From Acidobacteriota bacterium (GTDB lineage: Bacteria; Acidobacteriota; Terriglobia; Terriglobales; Acidobacteriaceae), in assembly GCA_021780415.1 (NCBI GenBank), contig JAJXYW010000290.1:1-22124 (forward strand): a stretch of 22,124 bases of DNA. The letters are read 5' to 3'. A program made the position numbers and the translations under genes. This document shows, piece after piece, positions 1-6,321 of the stretch. The notes under the pieces were generated by a model. The model made no database searches, was not told the origin of the DNA, and saw only the letters and a list, made by a program, of their open reading frames with translations. How positions within the stretch are numbered: the first letter of the stretch is position 1; each line of letters begins with the position of its first letter.

Positions 1-113
1 CCGAGACGCGGTTCCCCTCCGTGGACGCTCTCCTCGAGGCGATCGCGAAGGACATCCAGAGCGCCCGGCGCCACTTCAAGGGCAAGGCCCTGCCCCGCCG
101 CATGTTCTACTGA
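1..113 (+). CDS. 3' end of an unidentified host gene (possibly RibF-like C-terminus)
   Basis: An open frame enters from the left edge, with codons starting at position 3, and ends at TGA 111-113 after about 36 residues. The tail begins ETRFPSVDALLEAI and ends LPRRMFY. The pattern F-P-S-V-x-A-L-x-x-x-I-x-x-D-I-x-x-A-R resembles the C-terminal helix of bifunctional riboflavin kinase/FAD synthetase (RibF), but the last ten residues do not match my memory of that family. The identity is therefore a weak guess. The gene lies outside the island, 57 bp upstream of the tRNA on the same strand. Confidence 0.4.
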   Translation, partial: ETRFPSVDALLEAIAKDIQSARRHFKGKALPRRMFY

Positions 114-170
114 TTCCCCCGACGCGCTCGCCTTGACCGTCCCGCGGCCCCACCCTATGCTAAGGGCTGT

Positions 171-259
<89 letters not shown>

Positions 260-1360
260 TCAATCCAAAGGACTTACGGGGCTCTTGGAACTACCCGACG
301 CGAAGCCGGGCTGGGGAGGATTGCAGGTAAATTGCAGGTTTGAATCGAGGAGAGTCACCGCGTTCCGGAGGTGCGGTTCCGCGAGGTGGGCGTACTTCAG
401 GACCATCGCCAAGGTAGTATGGCCGAGCAGACGCTGGACTGTGACCAGGTCCGCCCCTGCCATGACCAAGCGCGAAGCGAAGGTGTGTCGGAGCGTGTGC
501 CAGCATACTCCGTGAAGCTCCGCCTCCTTCACGGCCTTTTCCCAGGGCTTGCGCAGGGCCGCGTAATTGCCCCTAAATCGGGCGAAAACCAGGGCGTCGG
601 TCTTGATGGCCCTAGGTAAGGTTTCGAGTGCTGCTTTAGCCCTGGCGTTCAGTGGAACCCTGCGGGATCGCTTGCCCTTGGCCTTCTCGGCGGTCACGGT
701 GATCTCTTCGCGCTTGGTATCAACCTGGCCCCATGTGAGGGACAGCATTTCCCCGAGCCGAAGGCCAGTGTTGATGGAGAAGATGATGGCAGCATGGATA
801 TGGGGAGGGGCCTTCTCCAGTAGGGCGGTTTCCTCCTCGGGAGCAAGGAACCGATCCCGCCGGGATTCCGGCTTGAAGAACTTCACGGCCTTGACCGGGT
901 TTTTCTCGCACAGGCCCAAGGTGATGCAGACAGAGAACATCCGCTTCATCCGCGCCAGATCGTTGTCCACGGTCTTGGGCTTCACTGTGGCCACCCTGTC
1001 CGCCTTGTAGGCTTCCACGTCCGCCGCACCTATCTGGTCAAGGGACCGCCCCTTGAACTTTGGAAATGCCTTCCAGCGCTTGGAGTAGTAGGTGTCATTC
1101 CGATAGGTATCGGGGCGCGTGTTCGTCTTGGACCACTTCAAGAACTCCTGGATACCCTCCTCCAGCGGAGTATGGACGTTCTTGCGTCGGTCCAGGTATC
1201 GTCCCTCCCGCATTTCCGTCCTAGTTTTTTCCAGGTACATCCTTGCTTCCGATTTTGTCCGGGCAATGTGACGACGGAGCGAGCCGCCGGGGTCCTGGTA
1301 GCACCACTGCCACCGCCCGTCAGGTAACTGTTTGAGCCCACGTTCTCGACGCCCTGCCAT
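260..1360 (-). CDS. int: Tyrosine recombinase / phage-type integrase
   Basis: This 366-aa site-specific recombinase should insert and excise the island at tRNA-Ser. The N-terminal part (about 1-60) resembles an arm-binding domain, and a SAM-like core-binding domain covers about 65-165. The catalytic domain has Arg201 in NTGLRLGEM, a basic beta-hairpin lysine among K226/K228/K230, H288-T-L-R291, LLGH314 and nucleophile Tyr323. All expected catalytic positions are present. The start follows a strong GGAGG five bases upstream, and the ATG directly follows the TGA of the upstream gene, suggesting translational coupling. The stop codon lies one base beyond the tRNA CCA. Codons for residues 341-347 contain the left arm repeat. 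This is the last gene of a four-gene minus-strand operon. Confidence 0.95.
   Translation of the reverse strand: MAGRRERGLKQLPDGRWQWCYQDPGGSLRRHIARTKSEARMYLEKTRTEMREGRYLDRRKNVHTPLEEGIQEFLKWSKTNTRPDTYRNDTYYSKRWKAFPKFKGRSLDQIGAADVEAYKADRVATVKPKTVDNDLARMKRMFSVCITLGLCEKNPVKAVKFFKPESRRDRFLAPEEETALLEKAPPHIHAAIIFSINTGLRLGEMLSLTWGQVDTKREEITVTAEKAKGKRSRRVPLNARAKAALETLPRAIKTDALVFARFRGNYAALRKPWEKAVKEAELHGVCWHTLRHTFASRLVMAGADLVTVQRLLGHTTLAMVLKYAHLAEPHLRNAVTLLDSNLQFTCNPPQPGFASGSSKSPVSPLD
321..339 (+). repeat. Left arm-type site: paired TTGCAGGT direct repeat
   Basis: Two TTGCAGGT units (321-328 and 332-339) are separated by AAA, an 11-bp period. The same arrangement in the same orientation occurs at 15909-15927 near the other end. 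With two further bases upstream, 21 bp are shared (319-339 and 15907-15927). Paired short direct repeats near both att cores fit arm-type binding sites for the N-terminal domain of tyrosine integrases. The left copy lies inside the int coding sequence. Function is inferred. Confidence 0.7.
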
Positions 1361-1660
1361 TCATGCCTCCTTTCTGTCGAGATCCTTGTGAAAGAGCAAG
1401 AGATTGGCCTTGTCGGGGTGAACAGTCCGATAGGCCGCCTGCATCGCTTCGACAATGGTTTCCAGGTCGGCGCCCCTTGGGACCGAAGTCTCGAAGTGAG
1501 CGCCGGATCGAGAGCCAACGTACGTGACGAGCAGTACTAGTCCTCGGAATGGATGAGGTACGGCAACGAACTCCACATCACCGAAATGGAAGATCATGGA
1601 GTCATAGTCGGTGTCGGCATACCCAAGGCTTTGAAGCTGGCCGCGGAAGTCGGGATCCAT
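1361..1660 (-). CDS. Unknown 99-aa protein between RHH gene and integrase
   Basis: I do not recognise this protein. It is a compact soluble alpha/beta-looking polypeptide with a hydrophobic strand-rich centre (FVAVPHP, LVLLVTYVG) and a helical C-terminal part (ADLETIVEAMQAAYRTV). There is no signal peptide, no cysteine and no catalytic motif that I can name. It sits three bases after the stop of the RHH gene, and its own TGA (1361-1363) immediately precedes the integrase ATG, so it is firmly within the recombination operon. Its place after an RHH protein could fit a toxin-antitoxin pair or a recombination accessory factor; the sequence supports neither directly. The start is the first ATG, with only a weak purine-rich ribosome site. 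Confidence 0.75.
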   Translation of the reverse strand: MDPDFRGQLQSLGYADTDYDSMIFHFGDVEFVAVPHPFRGLVLLVTYVGSRSGAHFETSVPRGADLETIVEAMQAAYRTVHPDKANLLLFHKDLDRKEA

Positions 1661-1663
1661 TGG

Positions 1664-1897
1664 CTAAGCCTCGTCCTCGCTCACTAGCTTCCTCACCACG
1701 AGCTGGTGGAGGCCCAGCAGGTAATCTGTGAGAGTCATGCCGCAGGCCTTCGCGGCCAACTGGATCTCGGCCTTGTCGGCGGGAGTGAGTCTGATTGTGA
1801 TGGCCTCGGTCTTCACTAGGGCCTTGCGGATCCTCTCTGGCGGTACGTTCGCCAAAAGTTCAGCTAGCCGGTCGTAGCTTTTCTTGTTCGGGCTCAT
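1664..1897 (-). CDS. Ribbon-helix-helix DNA-binding protein (77 aa)
   Basis: This is a small predicted DNA-binding protein. The segment AITIRLTPADKAEIQLAAKACGMTLTDYLLG reads as a ribbon (ITIRLT) followed by two helices, as in Arc/MetJ-type or DUF1778-like antitoxins and relaxosome proteins. I chose ATG 1895-1897 (MSPNKKSYDRL). It has GGGAGG just upstream and forms the common ATGA overlap with the stop of the serine recombinase gene. A longer reading from 1942 lies inside the recombinase gene and lacks support. Likely roles are autorepression of the operon, perhaps through the dyad at 2586-2609, or a recombination accessory function. Both roles are inference. Confidence 0.8.
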   Translation of the reverse strand: MSPNKKSYDRLAELLANVPPERIRKALVKTEAITIRLTPADKAEIQLAAKACGMTLTDYLLGLHQLVVRKLVSEDEA

Positions 1898-2568
1898 GCG
1901 GCCTCCCTCTGGAGAATCCCCTTGATGACCTGGGGCTTCCACAGGCCCCCGTTCTTGGTGGATATGCCTCGGAGTTCAAGTTCGGCCGCGATCTTTCTTA
2001 GCCTGGCCCCTTCTGCCCGCAAGGTCTTCATGAGCTCCAAGGCGGCTTGTTCGGTCTCATCAGGAAGCAGGGTAAGACCGTCGAGTGCGAGCCTGAACCC
2101 GAAGGGTATCGTCCCCACGCGCCTTCCCCGGGATCGCATGTGCTTCATGGCCGCCGTTGTACGCTCGCTGATCTGGTCCCGTTCGAATTCCGCGAGTACC
2201 GCCAGAAGCCGGAAGACCATCTTTCCTGCGGCCGAGGTTGTGTCGATGCGCTCGGACAGGGAGACGAGGTCCGCGCCGGCCCGATCGAGTCGCTCCGAAA
2301 TGGAGAGGGTGTCCTTGGTGGAGCGCGCCAAGCGGGACAGGGAGTAGACCACCAGGGCGGCTTTCCCCTCGCACGCCTGCGCAACGGCTGCTTGGAGGCC
2401 GGGGCGGTTAAACTTGCTACCACTTAGCCCGGCATCAACATGCACACCAAGAAGGGTGAAGTCGTTCCCCTGGCACCATGCTCTAATCTTGGCCTCTTGG
2501 GCCGCAAGGCTTACGCCCTCAGCGGCTTGACCTTCCGTACTTACCCGGACATACCCGACAGCGTTCAT
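1894..2568 (-). CDS. Serine recombinase (resolvase/invertase type)
   Basis: This 224-aa protein cuts and rejoins DNA through a serine-DNA link. The catalytic domain begins MNAVGYVRVSTEGQ, with nucleophile Ser10, and continues with LVVYSLSRLARS, the FRLLAVLAEFERDQISERT helix typical of resolvases, and a short Recombinase-like C-terminal segment (GRRVGTIPFGFRL, then IAAELELRGISTKNGGLWKPQVIKGIL). It is far shorter than large serine integrases (usually over 450 aa) and has the size of resolvases or invertases. A GTG lies one codon upstream (2571), but ATG 2568 has better spacing from GAGGAG (2575-2580). It is the first gene of the recombination operon. Its target site is not visible in the window. 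Confidence 0.92.
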   Translation of the reverse strand: MNAVGYVRVSTEGQAAEGVSLAAQEAKIRAWCQGNDFTLLGVHVDAGLSGSKFNRPGLQAAVAQACEGKAALVVYSLSRLARSTKDTLSISERLDRAGADLVSLSERIDTTSAAGKMVFRLLAVLAEFERDQISERTTAAMKHMRSRGRRVGTIPFGFRLALDGLTLLPDETEQAALELMKTLRAEGARLRKIAAELELRGISTKNGGLWKPQVIKGILQREAA

Positions 2569-2585
2569 CACCCTCTCCTCTTTAG

Positions 2586-2621
2586 TTGCACTAAATATAA
2601 GTCGTGCAATCTAAAAATCAA
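2586..2621 (-). promoter_or_regulatory. Promoter and dyad operator of the recombinase operon
   Basis: On the minus strand, TTGATT (2616-2621) and TATATT (2594-2599) are spaced by 16 bp, which fits a sigma-70 promoter about 25 bp upstream of the serine recombinase start. A 6-bp inverted repeat, TTGCAC (2586-2591) and GTGCAA (2604-2609), brackets the -10 element, so a bound repressor would block RNA polymerase. The local sequence is AT-rich against a GC-rich background. The RHH protein of the same operon is a plausible but unproven ligand. Confidence 0.55.
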
Positions 2622-2783
2622 GGGCTGGCTGTCAGCGAGGGACCCCTTGCTGACGAAACCGATAATTCGGTCGGATGCGATCTCCACACCCTGGCATCCA
2701 CCCAAGGGCCCCGCCCTAGACTCGCGGACAGACGGCGGTATTCGGCCCCCAGGGGAGAGGGGGGGACGGGTCGAGAATCCCAG

Positions 2784-2802
2784 GAAATCCCTTCAGGATT
2801 TC
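2784..2802. terminator. Stem-loop downstream of the SSB gene
   Basis: GAAATCC (2784-2790) and GGATTTC (2796-2802) form a perfect 7-bp stem with a 5-nt loop. It lies 33 bp beyond the stop of the SSB gene and could end the replication operon. No clear run of T follows on the minus strand, so intrinsic termination is uncertain. The rest of 2622-2834 shows no gene I can support. Confidence 0.3.
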
Positions 2803-2834
2803 TTACATATAGGTTGCTGGGACATTTCCCCCCT

Positions 2835-3242
2835 TTAAGCGTCATCCTCCGCCCCCAAGGCGCCCTCATCGCTTGGCCCTTTTCTCTGGTGCGTTTCCCC
2901 CTTCTCCGTCGTCCCTTGGCCCATTTCCGTGCCCAGGAGGAGGAGCTTCTGGACGATGAGTTCGAGCGGTCTGCGCCCCTCTGGCAGTTCCCCTAAGACC
3001 TTAGGCGGAGCTTCCAGCGAGCCGACTACGAGGACCTTCTGGCCGGCTGACACCCGTCCGACAAGGGCCTCGGCCAGCTTGCCCCAGACCAAAGTGGGAA
3101 GCCATGTGGTCAGGACCCCACCTCGCCCGCCGCGCCGGTGGACGGCGAGTTCAAAGGTGAGCATGGCTTGCCCACGGAATGAGTATTGGAACGTTGGTGC
3201 TTTCCCAACCCGGCCCGAAACGACCACGTTATTGGTGTCCAT
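2835..3242 (-). CDS. ssb: Single-stranded DNA-binding protein (SSB-like)
   Basis: This 135-aa OB-fold protein is expected to coat single-stranded DNA during replication of the island. The order of strands fits SSB: NNVVVSGRVGKAPTFQYS, MLTFELAVHR, TWLPTLVWGKLAEAL, VSAGQKVLVVGSLE and LELIVQKLLLLG, followed by a flexible tail. The tail ends GALGAEDDA: acidic, but lacking the D-D-I-P-F tip that recruits partner proteins in host SSBs, so interactions may differ or the protein may be a divergent PriB/SSB relative. GGAG lies eight bases before the ATG. It is the last gene of the replication operon, 72 bp after the TubC_N-like gene. Confidence 0.82.
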   Translation of the reverse strand: MDTNNVVVSGRVGKAPTFQYSFRGQAMLTFELAVHRRGGRGGVLTTWLPTLVWGKLAEALVGRVSAGQKVLVVGSLEAPPKVLGELPEGRRPLELIVQKLLLLGTEMGQGTTEKGETHQRKGPSDEGALGAEDDA

Positions 3243-3314
3243 GATTCTGGCTCCATAGTTTCTATATAGATATGTGGCACGGACATCTCCCCGCGCGCGT
3301 GATAGACCGCTTCG

Positions 3315-3653
3315 TCAGTCACGGGGATCACCCCCAACATCCGATTGTTGGTTCGAACGTTCGTTGCTCGCGGTGGCAGGTGGGTGACAACGTTTACAGA
3401 CCCATGGACCCGGCTCAACCGTGCCGTCCGCATACCTGACTGTCCCCCTCCAAAAGTCCGATCCCTGGCAGGCCAGGCAGCGAACGGGGAGTTCTGGGCC
3501 CAGCATCCGGAGGAGTGCCGCCTTGTTAAGACGGACCTCTTCCAGGAGCCCGGGTGGAATAGCCTGTGGAGGAGCAAGTCGAATCCGATCCCCGTGGCGG
3601 GTAGCGGTGACGCCCGCTTCCTTAAGATGTGCGAGGACCTCGACCGCGTTCAT
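3315..3653 (-). CDS. TubC_N-like domain protein with zinc ribbon (112 aa)
   Basis: The N-terminal 50 residues (VLAHLKEAGVTATRHGDRIRL, then PPGLLEEVRLNKAALLRML) match the pattern of TubC N-terminal docking-type domains, which also appear on phage and mobile-element proteins next to primases. The second half has CLAC and CKRC pairs separated by about 27 residues, a likely zinc ribbon. The tail is polar. GGAGG lies eight bases upstream of ATG 3651-3653, and the gene begins four bases after the primase stop. A role linking the primase to DNA or to another replication protein is inference from context. Confidence 0.75.
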   Translation of the reverse strand: MNAVEVLAHLKEAGVTATRHGDRIRLAPPQAIPPGLLEEVRLNKAALLRMLGPELPVRCLACQGSDFWRGTVRYADGTVEPGPWVCKRCHPPATASNERSNQQSDVGGDPRD

Positions 3654-3656
3654 GCC

Positions 3657-5666
3657 CTACACCTCCAGGAAGGCCCTCTCGTCATAGGGGACAGGTCCGG
3701 GGCCGAAGGGGACAGGCTCTTTTTTCGTGTCCCCTTGGGTGGAAGCCTTGCCATGCAAGCCTTTGGGGACGGTAGTTTCGCCCAAGGGGACAGTGTGGGT
3801 GTGTATGTCCCCTTCGTGGGGGCCCGTGTCCCCTTCGGGAAGCGCCCACTTCCAAGATCCGGAAAAAGTATCCTTGTGGGACCGCCCGCCCATTCGCTCC
3901 AGCACCCGCCGGAGCGTCCGGTGAGAGTATCCCGTCTCCTTCTCGAAGCGCTGTTGAAGACCTCCGGCATCCTGTGGGCCCTCCGCAAGGGCGGCTTCGA
4001 GCCAGACCTTGGCGTCCTCCCGCTCGCTCTTCTCTTCCGGCCCGGCCTCGGGCTCCAGGATGTCCCCCGCAGTGAGTTCACTCTCGCCGGTCCACGAGAA
4101 GCCCTCCGGGCCGATTGTGTAGCCAACGCTCTTCCCGAGGGGGCCGAGGCTGTTCTTCAGGTGAACCATGGCCCGTTGCCCGCCTTGGGCCGCGCCGAAG
4201 AGCAGGGCGGACCGGCAAGCCGCCACGAAGTCAATGGAGCCCTGGCCCCGGTAAATGGCGCGGTCGGTCTTGGCCTTGGTCAGGTGCTGAAGGATGAGGA
4301 CGGTAACGCCGTATTGCTCGGCGAACGCCATGAGCGGGGTGAGCTTTCCCCGAACCTCGTTCGCCCTGTTCATGTTTGCGTCCTGAAGCCACGCACTGAT
4401 GGGGTCGAGCACCAGCAGGGCAGGTTTCACCTGGATTATGGCCTGTTCAATGTCGTGGATATCGGTAAGGGTGAGGGTGCGTTCGGTACCGTCCTCTTCG
4501 CGCTTGCCTGCAAGGGCAATCAGGAGGTTCGGGTCTATCCCCAGCTTGTCCGCGCGGGGACGAAGCGTATCACCCAGCCCGTCTTCAAGCGTGGCGTAAA
4601 TCGCCTTGCGCCCTTGCTTTATGAGCATGGCGCAGAGGGCGAGTGCCGCCCACGTCTTTCCCGCCGCTGGGTCGCCTTGGAAGAGAACGAGCTTTCCAGC
4701 CGGGATGTAGGGCCTCCATAACCAGGACACCTCCTCCGGCTCAATCTCAGAGAATGGGCGCAGCACTGGCCCGGGTGGGAGAGGTTCAGGGAGATGAGGG
4801 AGCGCGGTCAGGGCGGCCGCTAGATCCGGTCCCTCACGTCGGTGGAGATCGTCCACGTCGGCCTTCTCACCGAGTTCGGGAGGCAGCTCTAGGGCAACGG
4901 CCTCCAACCCTGCACTCCGAATCGCCTTCAGGGCCTTCAAGGCCCCGGCACGGCCCGCCGCGTCCCGGTCAAAGACCACGGCGAACCGCTCAAAGCCGGA
5001 GCCCTTGAAGTCTTTAATCATGGCCGGGGTGAGGGTCACCCCTTCCCCGCAAGCGCACACAGCGGGCACGCCTTCTTGATCGCAGGCCCAGACGGAAGGC
5101 TCGCCGTTCACGAGGTAGAGCAACAGGCCGCCCCGCCTTTTGGCCGCTTCCATCCCGTACCAGTGAGCTTTGCCGCCAGTGGCGGCCCACCTGTACTTAG
5201 GCTTGGTCCCGTCCAAGAACTTGATCCGGTCCACCCCCAGCGCGGTGGGGTAGCGAAGACATGGGCGGTTCTGGTGTACTCCCTCCTTTACATTCCACCT
5301 CTCGACAAGGCTCTCTCTATCCAACCCCCTCTCGTCACAGAAGATGTTCAGGTTCAGGGTGGCGGGCACATGCCGCCCTGGGGCAACAACGGGGGTGCTA
5401 GGAAGGGGACGCACGCTCCCTCCTGCGCTGCTCTGTTCCTCAAGGTCCGCCCAAAACCACCTCATGGAGCTAAGCACCTTCGTGGCGTCGCACCCGGCAA
5501 AGCAGTGAATCAGGGCTCTTCCATTGGGCGCCTCCGTGATCTTGAGGGAAGCACTGTGTCCCTGGTGCCCGGGACACCAGAGCTTGACCTCACCGCCGGC
5601 CGATTCCCTCTTGTGGCCTGTGTGGGCTTCGATGGCCTGGATGAGTCGTTCGATTTGTGGACGCAT
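3657..5666 (-). CDS. Toprim DNA primase / RecA-fold helicase fusion
   Basis: This 669-aa replication protein likely makes primers and unwinds DNA for the island. The N-terminus has a CHC2-like zinc finger: C31-P-G-H34 and H54-C55-F-A-G-C59. A Toprim fold follows, with E189 in VNGEPS and D233-R-D235 in FDRDAAG. A RecA/AAA-type ATPase comes next: Walker A GDPAAGKT (331-338), Walker B LLVLD421 and a glutamine/histidine sensor (LILQHL, near 460). The C-terminus has a winged-helix-like region (ETGYSHRTLRRVLERMGG), then a low-complexity tail encoded by the iteron-like array. The start ATG shares one base with the upstream stop (TAATG). The overall order resembles primase-helicases of plasmids, phages and satellites. 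Confidence 0.92.
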   Translation of the reverse strand: MRPQIERLIQAIEAHTGHKRESAGGEVKLWCPGHQGHSASLKITEAPNGRALIHCFAGCDATKVLSSMRWFWADLEEQSSAGGSVRPLPSTPVVAPGRHVPATLNLNIFCDERGLDRESLVERWNVKEGVHQNRPCLRYPTALGVDRIKFLDGTKPKYRWAATGGKAHWYGMEAAKRRGGLLLYLVNGEPSVWACDQEGVPAVCACGEGVTLTPAMIKDFKGSGFERFAVVFDRDAAGRAGALKALKAIRSAGLEAVALELPPELGEKADVDDLHRREGPDLAAALTALPHLPEPLPPGPVLRPFSEIEPEEVSWLWRPYIPAGKLVLFQGDPAAGKTWAALALCAMLIKQGRKAIYATLEDGLGDTLRPRADKLGIDPNLLIALAGKREEDGTERTLTLTDIHDIEQAIIQVKPALLVLDPISAWLQDANMNRANEVRGKLTPLMAFAEQYGVTVLILQHLTKAKTDRAIYRGQGSIDFVAACRSALLFGAAQGGQRAMVHLKNSLGPLGKSVGYTIGPEGFSWTGESELTAGDILEPEAGPEEKSEREDAKVWLEAALAEGPQDAGGLQQRFEKETGYSHRTLRRVLERMGGRSHKDTFSGSWKWALPEGDTGPHEGDIHTHTVPLGETTVPKGLHGKASTQGDTKKEPVPFGPGPVPYDERAFLEV
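3685..3835. repeat. Iteron-like array of AAGGGGACA motifs, candidate replication origin
   Basis: Six near-perfect copies of AAGGGGACA or its complement TGTCCCCTT start at 3685 (first base T), 3706, 3728 (reverse), 3784, 3806 (reverse) and 3827 (reverse). A weaker copy starts at 3763. Steps between neighbours are 21, 22, 35, 21, 22 and 21 bp, about two helical turns. The array lies in the last 60 codons of the primase gene. The motif encodes GDT/GDI in one orientation and VPLG/VPFG/VPYD in the other, so the conserved unit is the DNA rather than the protein. Iteron arrays next to replication genes commonly bind an initiator; origin function is inferred. Confidence 0.55.
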
Positions 5667-5905
5667 TAGCCCACCTCGGCCTTATTGAGGCGCTCGTAAA
5701 GGTGGCGAGTCTCGGGGTCGGCTTGCAGAAGGTTCGAAAGGCGAGTCAGCTCCATGCACCTTCCGATTTGGATTCCCCGATGAACAAGACCGGCCATTAG
5801 AAGCAGCTTTTCGTCTGGAGAATCTCCGCCCAGTTGCATATACTTAAAATAGGGACAGTTTTCGCATGGCGGCCTTAGCGGGGCCGCCGATTTTTTTTCG
5901 GCCAT
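5666..5905 (-). CDS. Small cysteine-containing protein (79 aa), unknown
   Basis: I do not recognise this protein. It starts MAEKKSAAPLRPPCENCPYFKYMQLG, with a C14-x2-C17 pair and a later C51 (GRCMEL), and it is helical toward the end (SNLLQADPETRHLYERLNKAEVG). The cysteines could bind metal, but a fourth ligand is not obvious. ATG 5903-5905 was chosen because GGAGGGGAGG lies just upstream and the stop of the HTH gene is two bases before it. A longer reading to 6016 would run through the HTH gene in another frame. Its stop overlaps the primase start (TAATG), so the two are probably coupled. An A8 run lies at codons 3-6. Confidence 0.78.
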   Translation of the reverse strand: MAEKKSAAPLRPPCENCPYFKYMQLGGDSPDEKLLLMAGLVHRGIQIGRCMELTRLSNLLQADPETRHLYERLNKAEVG

Positions 5906-5907
5906 GA

Positions 5908-6129
5908 TTACCTCCCCTCCACCCGGGTGCGCCGGAGCCACTCTTGAAATTCGTCGGCATCGATGAGCACGGCCCGGCCCACCTTGAAATGCGGGATCAA
6001 CCCCTGCGCCACCCACTTTCGGATTGAGCCTAAAGCCAGGCCGCTCTCCTTAGCCGCTTGGGGGATTCGGATGCATCTCCTCACCCCTCGAACCTCCACT
6101 TCCTTTTTCGCGGGGAGCCTTCCGTCCAT
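5908..6129 (-). CDS. Helix-turn-helix protein, excisionase/AlpA-like
   Basis: This 73-aa protein has a single MerR-like winged helix-turn-helix: RIPQAAKESGLALGSIRKWVAQGLIPHFKVGRAVLIDADEFQEWLRR. The pattern of helix, turn, W-V-x-x-G-x-I-P-x-x-K-V-G-R and an L-I-D-x-x-E-F-x-x-W-L ending is typical of the excisionase/AlpA class (HTH_17). These small proteins bend att DNA to favour excision or regulate island genes. AAAGGAGG lies eight bases before ATG 6127-6129. It heads the replication operon, so it may also act on the dyad at 6215-6235. Direct evidence for excision activity is lacking. Confidence 0.88.
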   Translation of the reverse strand: MDGRLPAKKEVEVRGVRRCIRIPQAAKESGLALGSIRKWVAQGLIPHFKVGRAVLIDADEFQEWLRRTRVEGR

Positions 6130-6214
6130 TGCTGTAGCCTCCTTTCATCTTGGAGACCCGCCCAGTGCAGGCCGTCCAAAACTACTCGGCCACATCGTAG
6201 GAAGTCGCGAATTT

Positions 6215-6235
6215 ACCTTCGAACCTCGAAGAGGT
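6215..6235. promoter_or_regulatory. Inverted repeat upstream of the replication operon
   Basis: ACCTTCGA (6215-6222) faces TCGAAGAGGT (6226-6235) across three bases; apart from one extra A, the arms are complementary. It is the only clear dyad in the 192-bp gap between the HTH gene (start 6129) and the unknown gene ending at 6322, and it lies 86 bp upstream of the HTH start. I could not identify convincing -35 and -10 elements here. Confidence 0.35.
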
Positions 6236-6321
6236 CTAAGGGGGCTCAGAATGGCTGGAACTATTGTTGGGCGTGGGGAAGGTGTGGGCAGAAGCTTAAG
6301 TTTGGGAAAAGGGCGAGGCAA

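Noticed and set aside
3334..3351. CCAACA/TGTTGG hairpin and nearby CGAACGTTCG palindrome as operators
   Set aside because: Short and inside the TubC_N-like coding sequence; no copy elsewhere to support binding-site status.
3345..4721. 458-aa plus-strand open frame
   Set aside because: Antisense to the Toprim primase-helicase, which has clear zinc, Toprim and Walker motifs.
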